From CAZGDB01 sp964524705 (GTDB lineage: Bacteria > Pseudomonadota > Gammaproteobacteria > Berkiellales > Berkiellaceae): a stretch of DNA of 59,375 bases. Under the pieces are notes generated by a model. That model saw only the letters and a list, made by a program, of their open reading frames with translations, had not been told where the DNA came from and did no database searches. Numbering within the stretch: the stretch's first letter is position 1; each line of letters starts with the position of its first letter. Both the position numbers and the translations under genes were made by a program. Positions 9,519 to 16,633 of this stretch are shown in pieces. The DNA lies in the NCBI GenBank assembly GCA_964524705.1, contig CAZGDB010000007.1:1-59375 (forward strand). Direction: 5' to 3'.

Positions 9519-10385
9519 TTAAACCGGATTACGCTCTGGTGCTTTTGTATGAATAAACAACGGTAGTAACCACCCTTTGCTAATGCCAAGTGGTTTAAAG
9601 AGTGGTTCCCAATCTTCTGCACGTTGTGTGATTTCTGCCAGAGGAGGAAGGGGTTGTCGCATTGCTAGGATGATGCGGTTGCGATCTGGCAAGTTATAGA
9701 ATTCTTTAAAAACGGTTTCTACAAGATGGGTTTCATAGGTATAGGTGGCTGAGCTGGAAAATGTGTTCATGGCCAAGACACCGTCTTCACTTAAGAGGTT
9801 ACGTAAGGAAGTGATAAATTCCTCTTTTAAAAAGGCAATAGGAATATAGTCCTGACTAAAGGCATCGGTAATAATCAAATCATAGCGTTTGCCTGCTTGA
9901 GAAGCGGTTTTGACATATTCAGCGCCATCCATCACATGAACTTTGAGCGTAGGGCTTTCTTTAAAGTGAAAATATTTTTTAGCAATCGTGAGGATTTCAG
10001 GATTCAGTTCTACTACATCTATCGCAACCCCAGGAGCCAGATGCGCGAGTTGTCGGTTCAGCATCCCTCCCCCTAAGCCAATAATAAGGGCGTTACGGGG
10101 TTTAGGCTGCAGATAGAGTGCGCCCATCAGCATCTTTTGATATTTAAAAATGGGTAAGTCAGGGTTTTCTAAAGACATGCAGCTTTGCTCTCCATACCCT
10201 TTAGAAGGGTGCTGGAAAGACAGGCATCTTAGGCCATTTTTTTCATAGACCCAAGCGGGGTCTGAATCCATTTTGAGCGCTTCTAAGATTTTAATATGCA
10301 TGGGTTGTGAGGGGGAATAATAAAGTAAACCATAAGCTACCAAGGCACAGACAACGCCTGCTAGCATAACCCATTTATAGTGCAT
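9519..10385 (-). CDS. Membrane-anchored spermidine-synthase-like protein
   Basis: A class I SAM-fold protein of the spermidine synthase family. The SAM/dcSAM-binding loop reads ALIIGLGGGMLNRQLAH, where true spermidine synthases have GGGDG; an acidic strand end VVELNPEIL follows, then DGAEYV and ITDAFSQDYIPIAFLKEEF, the region of the catalytic Asp in the family. The N-terminus has one hydrophobic segment (about residues 5-23, VMLAGVVCALVAYGLLYY), suggesting an inner-membrane anchor. I start at the ATG at 10385, which has GAGGA eight bases upstream; the ATG at 10400 has no ribosome site. It follows the acyltransferase gene after 21 bases. Because the DG of the loop is missing, polyamine synthesis is uncertain and another SAM-dependent role is possible. 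Confidence 0.75.
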   Translation of the reverse strand: MHYKWVMLAGVVCALVAYGLLYYSPSQPMHIKILEALKMDSDPAWVYEKNGLRCLSFQHPSKGYGEQSCMSLENPDLPIFKYQKMLMGALYLQPKPRNALIIGLGGGMLNRQLAHLAPGVAIDVVELNPEILTIAKKYFHFKESPTLKVHVMDGAEYVKTASQAGKRYDLIITDAFSQDYIPIAFLKEEFITSLRNLLSEDGVLAMNTFSSSATYTYETHLVETVFKEFYNLPDRNRIILAMRQPLPPLAEITQRAEDWEPLFKPLGISKGWLLPLFIHTKAPERNPV

Positions 10386-10406
10386 TTCGCCAGTCCTCAT
10401 GCGTGG

Positions 10407-11153
10407 TTATTCTAAATAACGTTGTTGTAGCTGTAAATACAGGTGTTCTAAGTGACTTTTGAGAGCCTCAATGCTTTCAAAATTTTGGGGATAGATAGGC
10501 GTATGAATATAATAGTGTACATGCTTATTGGTACTGCAGACCATCTGCCATATTTTATGGAGCAAATGCTGGTTATGCCATTCAAACTGTACTTGTGCTT
10601 CATGATGTAAAAAAACGGGCAGTATCGGGACTTGCGTTGTAAAAGAAGCTTTTGCAGCACCTGTTTGAAACGGCAAATGGATTTTACGAGAATAACATCC
10701 TCCTTCTGGATATAAGCCGATACTATCCCCTTGTTTTAAGGCATTAAGGATAGTTTTTAGGGCTTCGGCTCTATCATTAGGATCTTCTCTTTTCACAAAA
10801 ATCGTATTAGCTGCTCGAGAAATACGACCGACGATCCACCAAAACTGTACTTCATATTTTGCGACGAACCGAACATTAAAAATACTAGGCATGCCGATGT
10901 CTTCTAAAGCTGAAGGATGGTTGGCAATAACGATATATTGTGGCGGGAGTGTGCCTGCATACTGTTCGTGTACATGGAGTTCAACGCCAAGGGCTCTGAC
11001 AAAACATCGACACCAGCGCTGAAAGAGTGGTGCAAAAAAATGAGACAAAAGTTTCTTTGGTAAATAACTTAGGATATAAAGTAAGGTGGTAAACAAGAAT
11101 AAATCTAGCCATCCGACCAACAATATAAACAAGGCAGCTAAAGATTTAAACAT
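10407..11153 (-). CDS. PlsC-type lysophospholipid acyltransferase
   Basis: A 248-residue 1-acylglycerol-3-phosphate acyltransferase family protein, which adds an acyl chain to a lysophospholipid at the inner membrane. An N-terminal hydrophobic segment (about 6-30) is followed by block I IANHPSALEDIG, block II IFVKREDPNDR and block III LYPEGGCYSRK. In block I the usual H-x4-D spacing gives Glu, with Asp one residue later, and block III has GGC where GTR is common, so this is a divergent branch. It is the first gene of a pair with the spermidine-synthase-like gene. A second acyltransferase of classical type lies at 24155-26035. Confidence 0.85.
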   Translation of the reverse strand: MFKSLAALFILLVGWLDLFLFTTLLYILSYLPKKLLSHFFAPLFQRWCRCFVRALGVELHVHEQYAGTLPPQYIVIANHPSALEDIGMPSIFNVRFVAKYEVQFWWIVGRISRAANTIFVKREDPNDRAEALKTILNALKQGDSIGLYPEGGCYSRKIHLPFQTGAAKASFTTQVPILPVFLHHEAQVQFEWHNQHLLHKIWQMVCSTNKHVHYYIHTPIYPQNFESIEALKSHLEHLYLQLQQRYLE

Positions 11154-11194
11154 GAAGGCCTCAATATACAGGGATACACTATGAGTATGGCTGT

Positions 11195-11650
11195 TTATAG
11201 CTTTTTGTAAAAGTGGTGTGGGGCATTATGGATGAGTTTAAGGTGTGGATGGGTATTTAAGAAGACGAGCTCTGCTGTATCTGTGACATAAAAGCGTACA
11301 ATACTACTTAAGGTCCCTAAGGGTTTAAAGCACAGTGCCATTTCATTGGGTCTTGGGCGTTTAGGCAGGATGATGCCAATGTTATGCCAGCGATTGGCTA
11401 AGCATTCCAAGGGGGCATGATAATCAACCTCCGGGTTAACGCGGATATGGTTGATTTCAAAGAGCTGGTTAGCCAGCGTACTCGTAAAATTGGGTATAGG
11501 TTCAATATGGTCTAAGGTCAGGGAATGGATATAGGCGCAGTGTTTGATCTGCAAGTTGGGGGCCAAAATAAATTCATAAATGGGAGTAGCATGCGAAGCT
11601 GTGATCAGCGTCGCATTGAGCAAGAGCTCTGCAGTATCGGGCATCTGCAT
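11195..11650 (-). CDS. Unknown 151-residue protein
   Basis: No domain is recognised. The protein (MQMPDTAELLLNATLITASH...) is predicted soluble, with mixed beta/alpha character and several His residues (HAPLECLANRWHN, THPHLKLIHNAPHHF). I choose the ATG at 11650 because AAAGGAGA stands a few bases before it; the frame is open further upstream to 11740, but that would cross the start of radA on the other strand. The gene is divergent from radA, with start codons 58 bases apart, so the two promoters must overlap. Confidence 0.7.
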   Translation of the reverse strand: MQMPDTAELLLNATLITASHATPIYEFILAPNLQIKHCAYIHSLTLDHIEPIPNFTSTLANQLFEINHIRVNPEVDYHAPLECLANRWHNIGIILPKRPRPNEMALCFKPLGTLSSIVRFYVTDTAELVFLNTHPHLKLIHNAPHHFYKKL

Positions 11651-11708
11651 GCATTCTCCTTTTTCCCGTGTCATATAAACGTTATCGTACAATGAGAGGA
11701 AAAGTTTA

Positions 11709-13079
11709 ATGTCTAAAGTGTTATCCAAAGGGAAAAACAAAGTGGTATTTGGGTGTACTGCCTGTGGTGCACAGGCCAGTAAATGGGCGGGACAATGTAG
11801 TGATTGTCAGGCATGGAATACGATTATTGAATGTACGCCGCGGCGTTCTGCAGACAGAGCAGGGTTTTCTGTTACTTCGCAAAAGGTATTTAGTTTAGGA
11901 GAGATCGAAGCCAGTCCTATTTTTAGAGTGCCTACGGAATTACCAGAATTAGACCGAGTTTTAGGAGGTGGATTGGTGCCTGGTTCGGTAATTTTGATGG
12001 GGGGAGATCCTGGGATTGGAAAATCCACCTTATTGTTACAAACCTTAGGTACATTAGCTAAAGAACATCGTGTTTTGTATGTCACAGGGGAAGAATCTGT
12101 TGAACAATTAGGGTTGCGTGCCAAACGTTTAGGGGTGGTTCCTGAAACCCAATTGCGATTTTATGCGCAAACCGATTTGGGTGATATTTTACAAGTGATG
12201 GAACAAGAGCAGCCTCAGATCGTAGTGATAGACTCTATACAAACCGTTTTTGATACGACGGTTTTAGGGGCGGCTGGTGCTGTTAATCAGGTTCGCGAAT
12301 GCGCCAGTATGTTGGCACGTTTTGCTAAGCAAACCAATACGACTATTTTATTGGTGGGACATGTGACCAAGTCTGGTGAAGTCGCAGGACCACGCACCTT
12401 AGAGCATATTGTGGATGCAGTTATTTTTATGGAAGGACAAGAAGATAATCGATATCGATTGTTGCGTAGTTATAAAAATCGTTTTGGTGCAGCCAATGAA
12501 ATGGGTGTGTTTATGATGACAGAGAAGGGGTTGCGTGGGGTGACTAACCCTTCTGCTATCTTTTTGTCACAGCGTGATACACCGGTGCCTGGTAGTGCAG
12601 TTGTGGGATTATGGGAAGGGACGCGACCTTTATTAATCGAATTACAAGCTTTAGTAGATGATACCCATGCCCCAAATCCACGCCGTTTATCTTTAGGGAT
12701 TGATGCGAATCGTCTAGGGATGTTATTAGCGGTTTTAAATAAACATGGTAAATATTTAACGTATCAACAGGATGTGTTTGTGAATGTGGTGGGCGGAGTT
12801 AAAATTACTGAGACCAGTGCAGATCTTGCCTGTTTAATGGCCGTGAGTTCTAGTTTAAAAAATCGCGCGATTGCGAGTGACTGGGTCATTATTGGAGAAG
12901 TGGGATTGGCCGGTGAAATTAGGCCTGTCCCGTTTTGTATTGAGCGGATCAAAGAGGCCAGTCAGCACGGGTTTAAGCGTGCCTGTGTGCCTAAAAAGAA
13001 CGTACCTAAAAAAGGGATCGAAGGCGTCGACATCGTGGGAGTGGATACACTCCCAGATGCTTTGAGTTTGTTATTTTAA
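11709..13079 (+). CDS. radA: DNA repair protein RadA
   Basis: RadA is a RecA-like branch-migration ATPase in recombinational repair. The 456 residues show the N-terminal four-Cys zinc finger (CTACGAQASKWAGQCSDC), Walker A GGDPGIGKST near 96-105, Walker B IVVIDSIQT, the RadA-specific KNRFG motif (YKNRFGAANEMGVF) and a C-terminal Lon-protease-like domain (about 270-456). The length is normal. AGGAAAAGTTTA precedes the ATG. The stop overlaps the stop of ettA on the other strand by four bases. Confidence 0.97.
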   Translation: MSKVLSKGKNKVVFGCTACGAQASKWAGQCSDCQAWNTIIECTPRRSADRAGFSVTSQKVFSLGEIEASPIFRVPTELPELDRVLGGGLVPGSVILMGGDPGIGKSTLLLQTLGTLAKEHRVLYVTGEESVEQLGLRAKRLGVVPETQLRFYAQTDLGDILQVMEQEQPQIVVIDSIQTVFDTTVLGAAGAVNQVRECASMLARFAKQTNTTILLVGHVTKSGEVAGPRTLEHIVDAVIFMEGQEDNRYRLLRSYKNRFGAANEMGVFMMTEKGLRGVTNPSAIFLSQRDTPVPGSAVVGLWEGTRPLLIELQALVDDTHAPNPRRLSLGIDANRLGMLLAVLNKHGKYLTYQQDVFVNVVGGVKITETSADLACLMAVSSSLKNRAIASDWVIIGEVGLAGEIRPVPFCIERIKEASQHGFKRACVPKKNVPKKGIEGVDIVGVDTLPDALSLLF

Positions 13080-14785
13080 CGCGACACTTCTTGAATGCGG
13101 TGATAACGAATACGATGGGGCTGCAAGGCGTCATCCCCTAATCTACGTCTACGGTCTGCTTCGTATTCGGTATAACTGCCTTCATAGAAGGTGACTTTAC
13201 TGTCTCCTTCAAAAGCCATGATATGGGTTGCGATACGGTCTAGGAACCAGCGATCATGCGAGATGACCATGGCGCATCCTGGGAAGGATAGGAGTGCATC
13301 TTCTAGAGCACGTAAGGTGTCCACATCAAGGTCATTGGTCGGTTCATCTAGCAATAAGAAGTTACCACCGCTGCGCAGGGTTTTAGCCAAATGCACGCGA
13401 TTGCGTTCTCCACCAGAGAGGGTGCCAATGTTCTTTTGTTGATCATTCCCTTTAAAGTTAAAGAGTCCCACATATGCACGTGAGTTGATTTTAGATTGTC
13501 CAATCGTAATAAAATCATATCCCTCAGAGATCTCTTGCCAGACACTGTTATCGCCATTGAGGGAATCTCTATTTTGATTCACATACATAAGCTGTACAGT
13601 ATCACCAACGCTGACACTGCCTGAATCTGGGGTTTCTTCCTTTGCGAGCATTTTAAAGAAGGTGGTTTTACCAGCACCGTTAGCACCAATAATCCCTACA
13701 ATTGCACCCCTAGGAATTTTACAGCTGAAGTTCTCAATAAGAACTTTATCCCCTAAGGTTTTGGAGATGTCATTCATTTCTACAACATGTTCGCCCAATC
13801 GTGGTCCTGGTGGGATATACAAAGATTGGGTTTCTTGAGTTTTTTGGAACTCTTTAGAGGAGAGTTCTTCATAGTTAGCCAAGCGTGCCTTGTTTTTCTT
13901 ACGGCGTCCACCTGGATTACTTTGTACCCATTCACGTTCCGCTTGTAAGTTACGCATATGAGATTCTTCTTGGCGTTTTTCTAAGGCCAAACGTTTTTCT
14001 TTTTGGACCAACCAAGAGCTATAATTGCCTTCATAAGGAATCCCACGTCCGCGGTCTAATTCCAAAATCCAACCGGCGACATTGTCGAGGAAGTATCGAT
14101 CATGGGTGACTGCAATAACGGTACCAGGAAACTCTTTAAGGTAACGTTCTAACCAGGCAACACTTTCTGCATCTAAGTGGTTAGTGGGTTCATCAAGTAA
14201 TAAGACATCGTAGGTAGATAAGACTAAACGACATAAGGCTACGCGACGTTTTTCACCACCGGATAGGGTGTTGATTTTGGTTTCCCAGGCAGGTAAGCGT
14301 AGAGCGTCTGCTGCAATTTCCAGTTTGCGATCTAAATCCCAGGCTTGAGTAGCATCGATTTCATCTTGTAGCGTTGCTTGTCGGTCTAACAGAGCAGCCA
14401 TCTCATCATCAGACATGGGTTCTGCAAACTTCATGCTAATAGCATCGAATTCTTCTAATTTTTGACGCACGGCAATCACTGCTTCTTCGACAACTTCGCG
14501 TACGGTCTTGTTAGGATCTAAATCTGGTTCCTGAGGCAGAAAACCAAATCGTAAGCCTTTTTGATAGGTTATTTCACCAACATAATCTTTATCTACACCA
14601 GCGATAACTTTAAGTAAGCTAGATTTACCACTTCCATTTACACCTAAGACACCGATTTTGGCGCCATAGTAAAAGGAGAGCCAAATGTCTTTTAAAATTT
14701 CACGATGATCTGGGGCTACGACTTTGCTGACTCCAGACATAGAAAAAATGGTTTTCGGTTGAGCTTTTTGTGGGGCGTTCGACAT
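13076..14785 (-). CDS. ettA: Energy-dependent translational throttle protein (ABC-F)
   Basis: EttA is an ABC-F ATPase that binds the ribosomal E site and couples translation to the ATP/ADP ratio. The 569 residues carry two ATP-binding cassettes with Walker A GVNGSGKSS and GANGAGKTT, signatures LSGGEKRRVAL and LSGGERNRVHL, Walker B LLLDEPTNHLD and LLLDEPTNDLD, and the linker plus arm that define EttA (EREWVQSNPGGRRKKNKARL). There are no membrane segments. The length is near the usual 555. It is divergent from glyA and convergent with radA. Confidence 0.95.
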   Translation of the reverse strand: MSNAPQKAQPKTIFSMSGVSKVVAPDHREILKDIWLSFYYGAKIGVLGVNGSGKSSLLKVIAGVDKDYVGEITYQKGLRFGFLPQEPDLDPNKTVREVVEEAVIAVRQKLEEFDAISMKFAEPMSDDEMAALLDRQATLQDEIDATQAWDLDRKLEIAADALRLPAWETKINTLSGGEKRRVALCRLVLSTYDVLLLDEPTNHLDAESVAWLERYLKEFPGTVIAVTHDRYFLDNVAGWILELDRGRGIPYEGNYSSWLVQKEKRLALEKRQEESHMRNLQAEREWVQSNPGGRRKKNKARLANYEELSSKEFQKTQETQSLYIPPGPRLGEHVVEMNDISKTLGDKVLIENFSCKIPRGAIVGIIGANGAGKTTFFKMLAKEETPDSGSVSVGDTVQLMYVNQNRDSLNGDNSVWQEISEGYDFITIGQSKINSRAYVGLFNFKGNDQQKNIGTLSGGERNRVHLAKTLRSGGNFLLLDEPTNDLDVDTLRALEDALLSFPGCAMVISHDRWFLDRIATHIMAFEGDSKVTFYEGSYTEYEADRRRRLGDDALQPHRIRYHRIQEVSR

Positions 14786-14879
14786 ATTTTAGAAACCTTT
14801 TTGATTGCTAGTAGAATGGTGCCAAAATTGGCATAATGCCTCCAAGAGATGTTATAGCGATAAATAAGGACGCCATCCC

Positions 14880-16130
14880 ATGGATTATTCAGACCTTAAG
14901 ACCAGCGATTTTAACGTATGGGAGGCCATAAACCAAGAGCGGAATCGCCAAGAAGAACATATTGAGTTAATCGCCTCAGAAAATTATGTCAGTCCTGCAG
15001 TCCTAGAAGCACAAGGATCTGTCTTAACTAACAAGTACGCAGAAGGCTATCCCGGTAAACGCTATTACGGCGGTTGTGAGTTTGTGGACATCGTCGAACG
15101 CTTAGCCTGTGAGCGGGCTATGGAACTGTTTCCAGGGTGTGGGTATGTGAATGTACAGCCGCACTCCGGATCTCAAGCGAATGCTGCGGTATACATGGCC
15201 TTACTGAATCCTGGTGATACATTGTTGGGAATGAGCTTGGCACATGGCGGGCATCTTACCCACGGTGCGTCAGTTAACTTCTCGGGTAAATTATTTAACG
15301 CCGTGAGTTATGGGGTTAATGAGGCCGGTTGGATTGACTATGAAGAAGTCGCAGTACAAGCCAAGACCCATAAGCCTAAATTGATTATCGCTGGATTTTC
15401 AGCTTATTCCCGTCAAGTAGATTGGGCAAAATTTAGAGAGATAGCCGATTCTGTTGGTGCTTACTTAATGGTCGATATGGCACATGTGGCAGGCTTGATT
15501 GCAGCAGACCAATATCCTTCTCCCATGAAGTATGCGCATGTGGTAACCACTACCACACATAAAACCTTGAGAGGCCCTAGAGGGGGAATGATTCTAGCAC
15601 CGGAAAATACCGAGCTGGCTAAAAAGTTAAATTCGCTGATTTTCCCAGGGACCCAAGGCGGCCCTTTAATGCATGTGATTGCTGCAAAAGCGGTTGCGTT
15701 TCAAGAAGCATTGAAGCCTGAGTTTAAAAGCTACCAAGCACAAGTCGTAGTGAATGCTCGCACTTTAGCTTCAGCCTTACAAGCAAAAGGCTGGGATATA
15801 GTCTCAGGGGGTACGGATAATCATATGTTCTTAGTGGATTTAACCCGTTCAGGTTTAACAGGGCAGTGGGCAGAACAAATTTTAGGGGAAGCCTTTTTAA
15901 CCACGAATAAAAATACCGTTCCCAATGAACAGCGTTCCCCTTTTGTGACCAGCGGTATTCGGTTGGGTACGCCAGCTTGTACTACGCGTGGCTTTAAAGA
16001 ACCAGAAATGTTACAAATTGCGACATGGATTGATTTATTATTGAAAGAAGCAGCGCAGAACCCTGCGGTGATTGAACAAACTCGAGCAGCGGTGCGTGCC
16101 CTATGTGCACGTTTTCCAGTTTATCGTTAG
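14880..16130 (+). CDS. glyA: Serine hydroxymethyltransferase
   Basis: GlyA makes glycine and 5,10-methylene-tetrahydrofolate from serine, using PLP in the cytosol. The 416-residue protein is of typical length. Visible features are IELIASENYVSP, the substrate/folate region GYPGKRYYGGCEFVD, and the PLP-lysine motif TTTTHKTLRGPRGG. It is followed after eight bases by nrdR, an order seen in many gammaproteobacteria, so the two are probably co-transcribed. Confidence 0.98.
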   Translation: MDYSDLKTSDFNVWEAINQERNRQEEHIELIASENYVSPAVLEAQGSVLTNKYAEGYPGKRYYGGCEFVDIVERLACERAMELFPGCGYVNVQPHSGSQANAAVYMALLNPGDTLLGMSLAHGGHLTHGASVNFSGKLFNAVSYGVNEAGWIDYEEVAVQAKTHKPKLIIAGFSAYSRQVDWAKFREIADSVGAYLMVDMAHVAGLIAADQYPSPMKYAHVVTTTTHKTLRGPRGGMILAPENTELAKKLNSLIFPGTQGGPLMHVIAAKAVAFQEALKPEFKSYQAQVVVNARTLASALQAKGWDIVSGGTDNHMFLVDLTRSGLTGQWAEQILGEAFLTTNKNTVPNEQRSPFVTSGIRLGTPACTTRGFKEPEMLQIATWIDLLLKEAAQNPAVIEQTRAAVRALCARFPVYR

Positions 16131-16138
16131 GAGCTTTT

Positions 16139-16633
16139 ATGCATTGTCCCTTTTGTAACGCGACTGAAACGAAGGTGACAGACTCTCGCTTAAGTGGAGA
16201 GGGAGATCAGGTTCGCCGTAGGCGAGAGTGCTTGGATTGTCAGGCACGTTTTACGACCTATGAAGTGGCAGAGCTCTCTTTACCGCGTTTGGTAAAACAA
16301 GCGGGCTACTCAGAGAGCTTTGATGAACAAAAGTTACGTCAGGGGTTATTAAAAGCAGTACAAAAACGCCCGGTGCGCATGGAACAAATCGAAGAGATTA
16401 TTTTACGCATTAAGCATAAGCTTTGGGGATATGGGGAACGCGAAGTCCCCACCCAAGTGCTAGGCACTTGGGTGATGGAAGAACTTCAAAAAATCGATGC
16501 GGTAGCCTATGTGCGCTTTGCATCCGTTTATAGGCAGTTTCAGGATCTAGAAGCCTTTCAAACTGAGATTGAAAGGCTACGGTCTTTAGCAAAGACGGTC
16601 TCTGTTGAGGCACTAGAAGCCAATGAGCTTTGA
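16139..16633 (+). CDS. nrdR: Transcriptional repressor NrdR
   Basis: NrdR is a zinc-ribbon plus ATP-cone repressor of ribonucleotide reductase genes. The 164 residues start MHCPFC and include the zinc ribbon (CPFC...CLDC, residues 3-34), RRRRECLDCQARFTTYE and the ATP-cone (about 49-139). I begin at 16139, with AGGAGCTTTT just before it; an upstream in-frame start within glyA is not conserved. The last 76 bases overlap the end of the convergent 1011-residue protein gene. The C-terminal 15-20 residues are beyond the conserved core. Confidence 0.97.
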   Translation: MHCPFCNATETKVTDSRLSGEGDQVRRRRECLDCQARFTTYEVAELSLPRLVKQAGYSESFDEQKLRQGLLKAVQKRPVRMEQIEEIILRIKHKLWGYGEREVPTQVLGTWVMEELQKIDAVAYVRFASVYRQFQDLEAFQTEIERLRSLAKTVSVEALEANEL

